Below are positions 24,222 to 33,683 of a stretch of DNA of 64,000 nt, one piece after another (positions within the stretch are counted from its first letter, which is position 1; every line of letters starts with the position of its first letter). Under the pieces are notes generated by a model. That model worked only from the letters and a program-made list of their open reading frames with translations, was not told the origin of the DNA and searched no databases. The stretch is from contig NZ_AVBF01000010.1 of the NCBI RefSeq assembly GCF_000770635.1, positions 21,560 to 85,559 of the forward strand, in the 5' to 3' direction. This DNA comes from Pontibacillus yanchengensis Y32 (GTDB lineage Bacteria; Bacillota; Bacilli; Bacillales; BH030062). Made by a program: the position numbers and the translations under genes.

Positions 24222-24824
24222 ATGGCACGTTATACAGATTCAACTTGGAAAAAGTCTCGTCGTCTAGGTATTTCATTAAGCGGTACTGGGAAAGAGCTTG
24301 AAAAGCGCCCATACGCTCCAGGACAACATGGTCCTAATCAACGTAAAAAACTTTCAGAGTTCGGTTTACAGCTTCAAGAAAAGCAAAAGCTACGTTTCAT
24401 GTTCGGTTTAAACGAACGTCAATTTAACAGCCTTTTCGAACAAGCTGGTAACATGCAAGGTATTCATGGTGAGAACTTCTTAATGCTATTAGAATCTCGT
24501 CTTGATAACATTGTTTACCGCTTCGGTCTTGCTCGTACTCGTGCTCAAGCACGTCAACTTGTAAACCATGGTCATATCACAGTAGATGGTGGTCGTGTGA
24601 ACATCCCATCTTACCGTGTTAAACCAGGTCAAGTTATTGCAGTACGTGAAAAGTCTCAAAAGCTTTCTGCTATTGCAGATGCTCTTGAAGCAAGTAACTA
24701 TGTACCAGAATTCCTTTCTTTCGATGCTGAAAAGCTAGAAGGAACGTATTCTCGTTACCCTGAACGTAATGAAATGCCTTCTGAAATCAACGAAGCGCTT
24801 ATCGTTGAGTACTACTCTCGTTAA
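24222..24824 (+). CDS. rpsD: 30S ribosomal protein S4
   Basis: 200 residues, normal length. The N-terminus ([20 protein letters not shown]) and the S4 RNA-binding domain (about 90-155; [38 protein letters not shown]) are full length. It is a primary 16S rRNA-binding protein that nucleates small-subunit assembly, and represses its own mRNA in bacilli. It lacks the Cys4 zinc motif of some S4 proteins. Monocistronic, as in B. subtilis: strong promoter, long leader and terminator. Codon use is strongly biased, as for highly expressed genes. Confidence 0.99.
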   Translation: MARYTDSTWKKSRRLGISLSGTGKELEKRPYAPGQHGPNQRKKLSEFGLQLQEKQKLRFMFGLNERQFNSLFEQAGNMQGIHGENFLMLLESRLDNIVYRFGLARTRAQARQLVNHGHITVDGGRVNIPSYRVKPGQVIAVREKSQKLSAIADALEASNYVPEFLSFDAEKLEGTYSRYPERNEMPSEINEALIVEYYSR

Positions 24825-24834
24825 TAGATTGATT

Positions 24835-24872
24835 AAAATCCTGATCGAATTCTTCGATCAGGATTTTTTTAT
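24835..24872 (+). terminator. Terminator of rpsD
   Basis: AAAATCCTGATCGAA, TTC, TTCGATCAGGATTTT followed by TTT: a perfect 15-bp stem. Confidence 0.93.
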
Positions 24873-24962
24873 AGATATATTTTGCGAACGTCCATCCATC
24901 GTGTGTGGATTAAAACTTTATGAGTACATGCTATAATAAAGAGTATTGTTAAAGAATTAGGG

Positions 24963-27257
24963 GTGATTTTTATCGAACATATTATACATACATCCGTTCG
25001 CCCTTTAGTAGAGTATGTATTTCGTAGCGGGAGTATAACTAGTGGCTTCCAAAGTACAAGTACCATGACGGAAGGTACAAAAGCTCACCAATATATCCAG
25101 TCCCAATACAAGGACACGGATAAAAAAGAAGTCTTATTCCAACAAAGCATCCCTTTTCGAGACCTTGTATTCGAGATAGAAGGTCGATGCGATGGATTAC
25201 TTTTTCACGATGACCAGGTCGTTATTGAGGAGATAAAATCAACTCAAAAAGACATCCACGAAATTAGCAAGGAAGATAAACCAGTCCACTGGGCGCAGGC
25301 TAAAGTTTATGCTTATATATATGCTTTTCAACATAAGCTTACTGAAATTGATATTCAACTAACTTACATTCAAGTAGAAACATATGAACAACTTCATTTT
25401 AAAGAAACGTATTCTTTTAATGAGTTAGAAGCATTTTTGAATGATGTATTGGAAGGTTTTTATCCCTATGCTATTTTACTTCACAATCATCAAAAAAATA
25501 GAAATAAGAGTGCTCAAGCATTAACTTTCCCTTTCCCGACCTTTCGCGATGGTCAACGCTATTTTGCTGGAGCTGTCTATAAATCAATTAAAGAACAGAG
25601 TGATTTGTTTGCAAATGCCCCTACCGGAACAGGGAAAACCATTTCAACCACCTTTCCTGCCATTAAGGCTATGGGAGAAGGGCATTTAACCCAATTTTAT
25701 TATTTAACAGCTAAAACGGTTACGAGACAGATCGCAGAGGAAGCATTAACACTTATGATACAAAAAGGTCTAGAAGTGAAAGCTGTTACCATAACCGCTA
25801 AAGACAAAATATGCTTCAAAGAAGATGGCTGTACAAATGAGCATTGCCCTTTTACGGAAGGCTATTATGATCGCATAAATGACACCATCATCGATGTCTT
25901 AACGAATGAATCCTTATTAAATCAGCCCGTTATTGAGTCGTATGCTAAGAAACACATGGTTTGTCCATTTGAGCTGTCACTAGATCTTGCTTACTCAGCT
26001 GATGCTGTAATTTGCGATTACAATTATATTTTTGACCCTAGAGTATCATTAAAACGATTAGGTAATGACCAAAAGAAACACACTGCTCTATTAATTGATG
26101 AAGCTCATAATTTAGTGGACCGAGCTCGGACAATGTTTTCTGCAGAACTATTCAAGTCATCTTTTACTAAAATAATCACAATGTACAACCATCATAACAA
26201 TGACCTTGTCGAAACTGCATCAGCACTTAAGGAAGCATTTTCTACTTTTGAAAAACAGGCAGAGAATAAGCAAGAGGTTTTTTCTAGCGCACCTTCTAGT
26301 CTACTAACTCTACTTTCTCCGTTCATTAAAGCCGCTGAAGAAGAGTTACTAGATCCCAAAATAGAAGGAGAAGAATCCGAGCATTTACTCGAAACCTATT
26401 TCACAGCTAATTCTTTTATTAAAATTGGTCAACTATACAATGAGTCTTACGTAACTTACTTAGAACAATGGAGACAAGAAGTTGTAGTGAAGATGTTTTG
26501 TGTGAACCCTTCTTTATTGTTAAAGAAGGCCGGCAAGGATTTTCAATCGAAGACCTACTTCTCTGCAACATTAACACCTCTCGATTATTACAAGGATATG
26601 TTGGGAGCTAAAGAAGAGGATTATCAATTAGCTATACCTTCCCCTTTCGCTTCTGAGCATACACAAACGTTTATTAAGCCAATCTCAACAAGATATAGGG
26701 ACCGCGATCAGTCTATTAATCAAATTGCCAAAACCATAAGAAATTTTACTATGGAAGAGACAGGTAACTATATCGTCTTCTTGCCCTCTTATGAGTATAT
26801 GTATCGTATTTATGACGCATTTCAGGATCTTTATCCAGAAGTAGAAACAATTCTTCAACATCAAGATATGAATGAAAAAAATAGAGCTGCCTATTTAGAT
26901 AATTTTGTGGCTGACCCAACTCAGACGCTTATCGGTTTCGCCGTATTAGGGGGGATCTTTTCAGAAGGTATTGATTTAAAAGGTAACAGACTTTCTGGTG
27001 TGTTTATCATAGGTGTAGGCTTTCCTCAAATTGGATTAGAACGTAATATTATTAAAGATTATTTTGCGAACATAAATAAAAATGGATTTGATTATGCCTA
27101 TCGTTATCCAGGTATGAATAAAGTGCTCCAAGCAGGCGGTAGGTTAATTCGTACCGAGAGTGATAAAGGATTTATAGTGTTGATAGATGACCGCTTTTTA
27201 CAAGCAAGCTACAAAACACTGCTCCCTCCAGAATGGCGGGACTATACTGTACTTTAA
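24963..27257 (+). CDS. PD-(D/E)XK nuclease fused to XPD/DinG-type FeS helicase
   Basis: 764 residues. The first 170 residues form a Cas4/RecB-like PD-(D/E)XK nuclease: GRCDGLL (Asp77), VVIEEIKST (Glu89-Glu90, Lys92) and QAKVYAY (Gln112). A superfamily 2 helicase follows: APTGTGKT (Walker A, about 219-226), four cysteines for a 4Fe-4S cluster (Cys284, Cys290, Cys295, Cys334), LLIDEAHNL (DEAH at 379-382), and the C-terminal motifs GGIFSEGIDLKG and QAGGRLIR. The combination suggests 5'-3' unwinding with end cleavage in DNA repair; the role is inferred. The Shine-Dalgarno AGGGGTGAT ends 8 bases before an ATC codon, while the GTG at 24963 overlaps it, so the start is uncertain. It sits between rpsD and tyrS, which are adjacent in B. 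subtilis. Confidence 0.88.
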   Translation: MIFIEHIIHTSVRPLVEYVFRSGSITSGFQSTSTMTEGTKAHQYIQSQYKDTDKKEVLFQQSIPFRDLVFEIEGRCDGLLFHDDQVVIEEIKSTQKDIHEISKEDKPVHWAQAKVYAYIYAFQHKLTEIDIQLTYIQVETYEQLHFKETYSFNELEAFLNDVLEGFYPYAILLHNHQKNRNKSAQALTFPFPTFRDGQRYFAGAVYKSIKEQSDLFANAPTGTGKTISTTFPAIKAMGEGHLTQFYYLTAKTVTRQIAEEALTLMIQKGLEVKAVTITAKDKICFKEDGCTNEHCPFTEGYYDRINDTIIDVLTNESLLNQPVIESYAKKHMVCPFELSLDLAYSADAVICDYNYIFDPRVSLKRLGNDQKKHTALLIDEAHNLVDRARTMFSAELFKSSFTKIITMYNHHNNDLVETASALKEAFSTFEKQAENKQEVFSSAPSSLLTLLSPFIKAAEEELLDPKIEGEESEHLLETYFTANSFIKIGQLYNESYVTYLEQWRQEVVVKMFCVNPSLLLKKAGKDFQSKTYFSATLTPLDYYKDMLGAKEEDYQLAIPSPFASEHTQTFIKPISTRYRDRDQSINQIAKTIRNFTMEETGNYIVFLPSYEYMYRIYDAFQDLYPEVETILQHQDMNEKNRAAYLDNFVADPTQTLIGFAVLGGIFSEGIDLKGNRLSGVFIIGVGFPQIGLERNIIKDYFANINKNGFDYAYRYPGMNKVLQAGGRLIRTESDKGFIVLIDDRFLQASYKTLLPPEWRDYTVL

Positions 27258-27277
27258 TTACACAAATCTTAGAAATA

Positions 27278-27971
27278 GGCTCTGTTAAAGTTTCGTATTG
27301 ATTGTTGAATTAACTAATCAAAATAGGCTTATTCAAGATAAGAAGCATAATCTGGAATATGGAGTTTTGGTGCTGAGTGGTTGATTCGGTGGGAATTCAC
27401 TCGCTTTCCGCGGACAATCGGTGAAGCCTCCTCGTTCGGCTTCGCCTCTCTGCGGGGTCTTCACTCGATCGTTTTTCCGCAGGAGTCTCGCAAATTCCCA
27501 CCGAATCAACGCCATGTTTTGGAGTTCTTATCAAAGAAGGTATGTGCTTCATTACTTGGATTAAGGGGAAAGTTTCAACACTATTGATTCATATATTCAA
27601 GGTGGTAAAACATGCTTAAATCCCTTTGATATCAAGGGGGCTAAGACGATAATTAGAATGACTAATCTGTTAACATCATAACATTCCACCTAGCATTAAC
27701 TACGATGGATCCGTTATCCCTCATATCGATGGGCGAAGGGAAATGGTGAGACTCCTGCGGAAGAAGGGACAATGCGAGACCCCACAGAGAGGCGTAGCCG
27801 AACGAGGAGGCTTGCATGTTCCTCCGCGGAAAGCGAACCATTTCACCGCAGCCCCTTCCTCACAAAAGTAACGGATTAAGAAGCCTCACCAGTTATTCAA
27901 GATTATGGTGCTATTATGAAAAAACATAAAACTAGTTCAATATTATATCAACCACAAACTTCAACACAGCC
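27278..27971. repeat. Composite palindromic element D (about 0.69 kb)
   Basis: Imperfect terminal inverted repeats: GGCTCTGTTAAAGTTTCG at 27278 and, reverse-complemented from 27971, GGCTGTGTTGAAGTTTGTG. Inside are two GC-rich arms in inverse orientation. The first (27383-27507) begins GATTCGGTGGGAATT and ends AATTCCCACCGAATC, a perfect 15-bp stem; the second is at about 27736-27855. The GC-rich core resembles that of element B (CTCGCTTTCC, GGGGTCT, GGAGTCTCGCA), but the ends differ from elements A-C. There is no transposase; short frames on both strands are repeat-derived. Confidence 0.75.
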
Positions 27972-27974
27972 ATG

Positions 27975-28017
27975 AAAAAAGAAGCTGTTCCATAGCAATA
28001 ATGGAACAGCTTCTTTA
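27975..28017 (-). terminator. Terminator of tyrS
   Basis: Minus strand AAGAAGCTGTTCCAT, loop, ATGGAACAGCTTCTT then TTTT: a perfect 15-bp stem directly after the stop codon. Confidence 0.92.
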
Positions 28018-29286
28018 TTAACTAAAACGAATTAAGAAGTATTTCTTCTTCCCTCTACGAATAATGGTAAAGGTTTCGTCTATTCGATCTTTCTCTGTAA
28101 CCGTGTATTTCATATCTTGTTGTCGCTCGCCATTAATATAAATAGCTCCATTTTGAATGTCCTCTCTTGCCTGACGCTTGGAAGAAGAAATCTTCGCTTC
28201 CACTAATAGATCAATGAGCCCCTTTTCTTGTTCTTCTAAATAATGTGTTGGCACGTCTTTGAAACCCTGTTCTATCTCACTGCCAGTAAGATCTTTTAGC
28301 TCACCACTAAACAAAGCTTCTGTGATTTTTTGTGCTTGTTGTAGTGCTTGATCATCATGTACAAGTCTCGTTACTTCTTCAGCTAATCTACGTTGCGCAA
28401 CACGTTTTTCAGGCTGTTCCTCCACTTCTTTTCTTAATTCATCAATTTCATCCAATGATAAGAATGTAAAATAATGAAGGAAATTAATCACATCGCGGTC
28501 ATCTGTATTAATCCAAAATTGGTAAAACTCATATGGTGTCGTTTTTTCTGGGTCTAACCAAATCGCTCCACCTGCTGTCTTTCCAAACTTACTTCCATCT
28601 GCCTTAGTAATAAGCGGAACGGTTAATCCAAATGCTTTTGCTTCTTCCCCTTCAGAGGATGTACGGCGAATGAGCTCTAGACCTGCAGTAATATTCCCCC
28701 ACTGGTCACTTCCACCAAGTTGGAGTGTACAGTTCTCCTCCCTAAAGAGGTTCAAGAAATCATATGATTGTAGAATCATGTAACTAAATTCTGTAAACGA
28801 AATACCATGTTCAATTCTTGATTCTACAGAATCCTTGGCTAACATGTAGTTAATTCCAAAATGCTTCCCTACATCTCGTAGGAACTCAATCATAGTTAAA
28901 TCCTTTAGCCAATCTAAATTATTACGTGCTACTGCAGCGTTTTCCCCTTGATCGAACTCAAGGATTTTAGCCATTTGACCTTCGATTTGATTACTAAAGT
29001 AGCGTACGGTATCTTCGCTATTCAACTGACGCTCTGTTGAACGTCCACTTGGGTCACCGATCATTCCTGTACCGCCTCCTACAAGCGCTATAGGGCGATG
29101 ACCTGCTTTTTGAAACCTTTTTAAGATTAACAAAGGAAGTAGATGTCCAATGTGTAAGCTATCACCTGTAGGATCAAATCCACAATACAATGTAACTTGC
29201 TCTTGACTTAAATGCTTTTGCAAACCTTCTTCATCCGTGGTTTGATTTACTAACCCTCTTGCTTGTAAATCCTCTAAAATATGCAT
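28018..29286 (-). CDS. tyrS: Tyrosyl-tRNA synthetase
   Basis: 422 residues, the same as B. subtilis TyrS. Class I synthetase with HIGH (45-48), the KMSKS-equivalent KFGKT in ADGSKFGKTAGG, and a C-terminal S4-like RNA-binding domain (about 355-415). It charges tRNA-Tyr in the cytoplasm. The start ATG lies 8 bases after AAGGAG; a GTG nine bases earlier is the longest frame (29295). A tyrosine-type T-box leader lies upstream, so expression answers to uncharged tRNA-Tyr. Confidence 0.98.
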   Translation of the reverse strand: MHILEDLQARGLVNQTTDEEGLQKHLSQEQVTLYCGFDPTGDSLHIGHLLPLLILKRFQKAGHRPIALVGGGTGMIGDPSGRSTERQLNSEDTVRYFSNQIEGQMAKILEFDQGENAAVARNNLDWLKDLTMIEFLRDVGKHFGINYMLAKDSVESRIEHGISFTEFSYMILQSYDFLNLFREENCTLQLGGSDQWGNITAGLELIRRTSSEGEEAKAFGLTVPLITKADGSKFGKTAGGAIWLDPEKTTPYEFYQFWINTDDRDVINFLHYFTFLSLDEIDELRKEVEEQPEKRVAQRRLAEEVTRLVHDDQALQQAQKITEALFSGELKDLTGSEIEQGFKDVPTHYLEEQEKGLIDLLVEAKISSSKRQAREDIQNGAIYINGERQQDMKYTVTEKDRIDETFTIIRRGKKKYFLIRFS

Positions 29287-29380
29287 GAGTGTCACTCCTT
29301 TTTGGTATGTATATCATATCTAATCAATACTAAAGGCTAGTAAAGGATATACTATTTTTTAAAAGCATCTATAAAGACAT

Positions 29381-29620
29381 AAAAAAAACCCCATCCCTAA
29401 AAAGGGACGAGATTCATCTCGCGGTACCACCCTTGTTGTAACAACTATTCTGTTACCACTCGGAAATATAACGGTTAGAACCGTCTTCTGATTTAGCAGA
29501 AGAAACTCCAGGACGTAATTCACAATTTGTTTTGTACTGACTCTCACCAACCGCCAGCTCTCTATAACAGGGAACAAATTATTACTGCATACCCTTCGAC
29601 GTAAGTATTTTCATTTGTAT
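29381..29620 (-). ncRNA. T-box leader (tyrosine) of tyrS
   Basis: Minus strand: the T-box AGGGTGGTACCGCG, preceded by stem I with a TAC (Tyr) triplet in GAATTACGTCC, an AGTCAGTA-type AG-bulge region and a TCTTCTG/CAGAAGA stem, and followed by the terminator CGTCCCTTTTTAGGGATGGGG with eight Ts ending at 29381. A -10-like TATAAA lies at 29632-29627. Uncharged tRNA-Tyr would stabilise the antiterminator. Confidence 0.95.
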
Positions 29621-29736
29621 TTTTAATTTATAGCACAATTTTTTTAAAAAAGCAACTATAAATAATAGTAGAATCATGTCTCCTAATGTTGGATTATGAT
29701 ATAATATTCGTTGTAAGTATAGGGGGGAATCAAAAT

Positions 29737-32700
29737 ATGAGTAAAAACCATTCTAATGGTTCTGATAAATCACCATTTGTGAAGTGGTGGCAAGACGGAA
29801 AAATCCAAAAAGCTTCCAGGATTACTTACGATGTCCTATGGAATGTCGTCTTATTCTTCTTAATCATAGGTGTAGTAGGATTCTTTTTCGCAGGAGGCAT
29901 GGGTGCAGGCTATTTTGCTTCACTAGTCAAAGATGAACCTATTCGAGCCGAAGAAGATATGAAACAGGATATTTACAACTATGAAGAAACGACAGAAATC
30001 TTTTTTGGGGATAATAAGTATTTAGGAAAAATTCGCTCTGATCTATATCGTGAAGAAGTTCAATTAGAAAACGTTTCGGATTATGTTCGAAATGCTGTTA
30101 TTGCTACAGAGGATGAATATTTTGAAACTCATGATGGTATTGTTCCAAAAGCAATCTTAAGGGCTATATACCAAGAAGTAACTAACGCAAGTACGAAAAC
30201 TGGCGGGAGTACACTCACTCAACAATTAATTAAAAATCAAATCTTAACAAACGAAGTATCTTTCGAACGTAAAGCGAAAGAAATTCTTCTAGCCATGCGT
30301 TTAGAACGCTTCTTCGAAAAAGATGAAATTCTTGAAGCATACTTAAACGTTGTCCCTTTCGGACGTAATGCGTCTGGTAGAAACATAGCAGGAATTGAAA
30401 CAGCTGCACAAGGGATCTTTGGCGTAAGTGCAGATGAGTTGAATTTAGCTCAATCCGCATTTATCGCAGGTTTACCACAAAGCCCTTACCTATACACACC
30501 ATTTTTAAATAATGGTCAAGTTAAAAGCGAAGAAAACATTGCTCCAGCTATGGACCGAATGCAAACGGTTCTTACTAGAATGCATGAAGCTGGTATGATT
30601 TCAGATCAAGAATTAGAAACAGCTCGTAACTATAATATTGCAGCTGATTTCGCTGAACCTGAGGCTTCACCTATTCAAGAGTATCCTTATTTAACTATTG
30701 AAATTGAAAAACGCGCTAAGAAGATACTTGCAAAAGAACTTGCAAAACAAGATGGATACAATGAAGAAGACTTAGAGAATAACGAAGCTCTTCAAGAACA
30801 ATATTCCATTCTTGCTGATCGTAATTTACGTGGCAATGGTTATAAAATCCATACCACGATTGATCAAGAGATTTATGACAAAATGCAAGAAGTGAAAGAC
30901 AAGTACAACCAATATGGACCTGAGAAAAAGGAAACAGTCGTAATTGATGGTGAGGAAAAGACCATTCAAGAACCCGTTCAGGTTGGTGGTCTACTAATGG
31001 AAAACAGTACAGGTAAAATACTTAGTTTCATTGGTGGTCGTGATTATGAACAAAATCAAGTAAATCACGCAACAGACTCACAACGTTCAAACGGGAGTAC
31101 GATGAAGCCAATTCTAGTGTATGCTCCAGCCATTGAGCTTGGTGAAGCTCAACCAGGATCAGTAGTTGCTGATATTGATACGTCTTTCCAAGCAGGAACA
31201 AAAACGTGGTCACCAGGAAACTACACAGGTCGTTATCATGGTTTAACATCAGTCCGTTATGCACTAGCGAAATCCTTTAACGTACCTGCTGCAAGAACCT
31301 ATGCAGACATAGTTAATCAAAACCCAGTTTCCTTCTTAGATAAAATGGGTTTCACTACTCTAACAGAAGGTGACCGTACCAATTTATCGATGGCTTTGGG
31401 TGCTGTAACGAACGGTGTAACAGTTGAAGAAAATACAAATGCTTATGCCACATTCGGAAATATGGGTCAGTTTGTCGATGCCTATATGATCGACAGAATT
31501 GAAAATAAAGACGGTGAAATGTTGTATGAGCATAAAAGTGAAAAAACAAAAGTATTTAGTGAACAAACATCCTATCTCACAATTGATATGATGCGAGATG
31601 TTCTTGATTATGGAACTGCAAGGTACGCCAACTCTCGCCTTAAGTATCCAGGTGTTGATTGGGCTGGTAAAACCGGTACATCCCAAAACTTCCGTGATAC
31701 TTGGTTTGTTGCTACAAACCCTAATGTAACAATGGGAATGTGGATGGGCTATGATACCCCTAAATCCATTAAATGCTATGGTTGTAACTTAAGCTACAGT
31801 AACCGTAATATTAACCTTTGGTCGCAAGTAGTTAATGCTGCCTCTGATATACGACCAGAGCTCATGGTACCAGAAGAAAGCTTTAAGAACCCTGGTGGCA
31901 TTGTTACAGCTAACTATTGTGCTACATCAGGATTAGCTCCTTCTGAACTATGTTCTGAATTCGGTCTTGTTAAAAGTGATATTTACGCTTCAGGACAAGT
32001 ACCAAGCAAAAGAGATGATAGTTTAATCCAAACTAGATCTGTTACGGTGAATGGAAATACGTATGTAGCTGACGAAGCGACTCCAAATGAATTCACCAAT
32101 AGTGGAATATACTTTAATCCTGATTGGATTGAACGTAACGGTTATGACAAATTAGATGACTTTAGTCAGTTAATCCCTAATAATCAACGTTGGGCGAATG
32201 TAAGTGTCCCTGCGTCAAATAAACTGCCTAACGATGGTCAAGCACCTGCAGCACCTGCAAGCGTTAATGCTAGTGGCGGCGCTGTTACATGGTCACCATC
32301 TGCCAGTAATGACGTAGTAGGTTATCGAGTCTATCGTGCACCTTCACCAGGAGCAGCATTCCAGCTTACAGGAAGTTCTGTAGATACCTCATTAGGCTCT
32401 AGAGGTAGAGGTGTCTATATTGTCAAAGCTGTAGACTACTATGGTCGTGTCTCTGGTGCTTCACCATCAGCGCAATACGGTGACTTCACACCAGATCCAC
32501 CTCCTGAAACTGACAATGATAATAACTCAGGGAACAGTGGTAACTCTGGAAACAATAATAATTCTGGCGATTCGGGTGATTCTGGTAACTCCGGTAATTC
32601 CGATGGAGACACTGGTGGTACAGGAGATAGTGGCAACTCCGGTGATTCTGGTAATGATGGAGGAGATACTGGTAACTCTGGTAATTCCGGAGGTAATACA

Positions 32701-32823
32701 GGTAACTCCGGCGATTCTAGTGGCGATTCCGGAGGCTCCAGTAATTCTAGTGGAGGAGATTCCTCTGACAGTGGTGGAAATTCCGGCAATAGTGAGAACT
32801 CTGGAGACAGCAACTCTCAATAA
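29737..32823 (+). CDS. Class A penicillin-binding protein (PBP1A family) with low-complexity tail
   Basis: 1028 residues. Short cytosolic part, one transmembrane helix (about 32-58), a GT51 glycosyltransferase (EDEYFETHDGIVPKAILRA; GGSTLTQQLIKNQ), a transpeptidase (SNGSTMKPIL with the SxxK Ser; KSFN; GKTGTSQNFRDTWF), an FN3-like module (about 830-920), and then some 100 residues of Gly/Ser/Asn/Asp repeats (SGNSGDSG type). It makes and cross-links peptidoglycan outside the membrane. I start at MSKNHSNG after AGGGGGG; the longer frame starts at 29686. Which numbered PBP it is I cannot say. It occupies the place between tyrS and acuA where B. subtilis has acsA. Confidence 0.95.
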   Translation: MSKNHSNGSDKSPFVKWWQDGKIQKASRITYDVLWNVVLFFLIIGVVGFFFAGGMGAGYFASLVKDEPIRAEEDMKQDIYNYEETTEIFFGDNKYLGKIRSDLYREEVQLENVSDYVRNAVIATEDEYFETHDGIVPKAILRAIYQEVTNASTKTGGSTLTQQLIKNQILTNEVSFERKAKEILLAMRLERFFEKDEILEAYLNVVPFGRNASGRNIAGIETAAQGIFGVSADELNLAQSAFIAGLPQSPYLYTPFLNNGQVKSEENIAPAMDRMQTVLTRMHEAGMISDQELETARNYNIAADFAEPEASPIQEYPYLTIEIEKRAKKILAKELAKQDGYNEEDLENNEALQEQYSILADRNLRGNGYKIHTTIDQEIYDKMQEVKDKYNQYGPEKKETVVIDGEEKTIQEPVQVGGLLMENSTGKILSFIGGRDYEQNQVNHATDSQRSNGSTMKPILVYAPAIELGEAQPGSVVADIDTSFQAGTKTWSPGNYTGRYHGLTSVRYALAKSFNVPAARTYADIVNQNPVSFLDKMGFTTLTEGDRTNLSMALGAVTNGVTVEENTNAYATFGNMGQFVDAYMIDRIENKDGEMLYEHKSEKTKVFSEQTSYLTIDMMRDVLDYGTARYANSRLKYPGVDWAGKTGTSQNFRDTWFVATNPNVTMGMWMGYDTPKSIKCYGCNLSYSNRNINLWSQVVNAASDIRPELMVPEESFKNPGGIVTANYCATSGLAPSELCSEFGLVKSDIYASGQVPSKRDDSLIQTRSVTVNGNTYVADEATPNEFTNSGIYFNPDWIERNGYDKLDDFSQLIPNNQRWANVSVPASNKLPNDGQAPAAPASVNASGGAVTWSPSASNDVVGYRVYRAPSPGAAFQLTGSSVDTSLGSRGRGVYIVKAVDYYGRVSGASPSAQYGDFTPDPPPETDNDNNSGNSGNSGNNNNSGDSGDSGNSGNSDGDTGGTGDSGNSGDSGNDGGDTGNSGNSGGNTGNSGDSSGDSGGSSNSSGGDSSDSGGNSGNSENSGDSNSQ

Positions 32824-32848
32824 CGTGAACAAAGAGCATAGTTTAACT

Positions 32849-32886
32849 AGGAAGAGGAATGTACATTCCTCTTCCTTTTTTTATTT
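32849..32886 (+). terminator. Terminator of the PBP gene
   Basis: AGGAAGAGGAATG and CATTCCTCTTCCT around TA, a perfect 28-base palindrome, followed by seven Ts. Confidence 0.93.
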
Positions 32887-33028
32887 CTAGAGTGAGTTAA
32901 TCCCTTTTGGCAACTAATGACTTTGTTCTAGAGTTTGTGACATTTTTTCAGACTTTTGGGATTATTTTTCATGGTTTTTCCTGTATAATGATAAGAAAAT
33001 CAAGCTTGAATTTATAGGTGGTGTAGGA

Positions 33029-33682
33029 ATGAAGCATATAAAGGAGTATCATTCCAAAGAAATAGAGACCCAAGAAGGCACAGTGATAGTTGAGGGTCCT
33101 CTCTCTTCTTCGGAATTAGCCAACTATTCATTTCATGAACATTTAACCGCATTCCGTCCTTCTGAAAAACAATTTGAAGCTGTTAAGAAAATAGCTGACT
33201 TTGAGGAAGGTCGTATTATTGTGGCAAGAACTTCAGAAACCATTGTTGGATATGTTACGTATCTATATCCCGATCCTCTTGAACGATGGTCAAAATTTCA
33301 AATGGAAGACCTCATTGAATTAGGTGCTATTGAAGTAATCCCTGCTTACAGGGGCTACAAAATAGGTTCATGGCTACTTAAGGTTTCCATGATGGATGAT
33401 GCAATGAAAGATTTCATTGTGATTTCAACTGAGTATTACTGGCATTGGGATCTCTCAGGTACACGTTTGAATATTTGGAATTACCGTAAAGTGATGGAAA
33501 AAATGATGGGTGCTGGTGGTCTCACACCATATCCTACTGATGATGAAGAAATTGTCTCCCACCCTGCAAATTGTCTTATGGCTAGAATTGGAGAGCGCGT
33601 GGATCCAGAATCAGTTAAACGATTTGAACAATTACGTTTTTTGAATCGTAATCGTTATCGCACTAGTCGAGGAGGAGATTAA
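33029..33682 (+). CDS. acuA: AcuA, GNAT acetyltransferase of acetyl-CoA synthetase
   Basis: 217 residues (B. subtilis 210). GNAT fold: IEVIPAYRGYKIGSWLLKVS holds the acetyl-CoA-binding R-G-x-x-I-G/A pattern. In B. subtilis AcuA acetylates and inactivates AcsA, and AcuC removes the acetyl group. It is the first gene of acuABC; acuB begins 1 base after its stop. A -10-like TATAAT lies about 45 bases upstream; I saw no cre in this leader. acsA, normally divergent next to it, is not in this window. Confidence 0.95.
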   Translation: MKHIKEYHSKEIETQEGTVIVEGPLSSSELANYSFHEHLTAFRPSEKQFEAVKKIADFEEGRIIVARTSETIVGYVTYLYPDPLERWSKFQMEDLIELGAIEVIPAYRGYKIGSWLLKVSMMDDAMKDFIVISTEYYWHWDLSGTRLNIWNYRKVMEKMMGAGGLTPYPTDDEEIVSHPANCLMARIGERVDPESVKRFEQLRFLNRNRYRTSRGGD

Positions 33683-33683
33683 G

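Noticed and set aside
27333..27587. Overlapping frames on both strands in the 27.3-27.6 kb gap
   Set aside because: They follow the palindromic core of element D; both strands open is expected for such a repeat.
32439..32890. Three long frames opposite to or out of phase with the PBP tail (Pro/Glu/Leu-, Ile/Thr- and Val/Ile-rich)
   Set aside because: They only reflect the tandem repeat encoding the Gly/Ser/Asn tail read in other frames.
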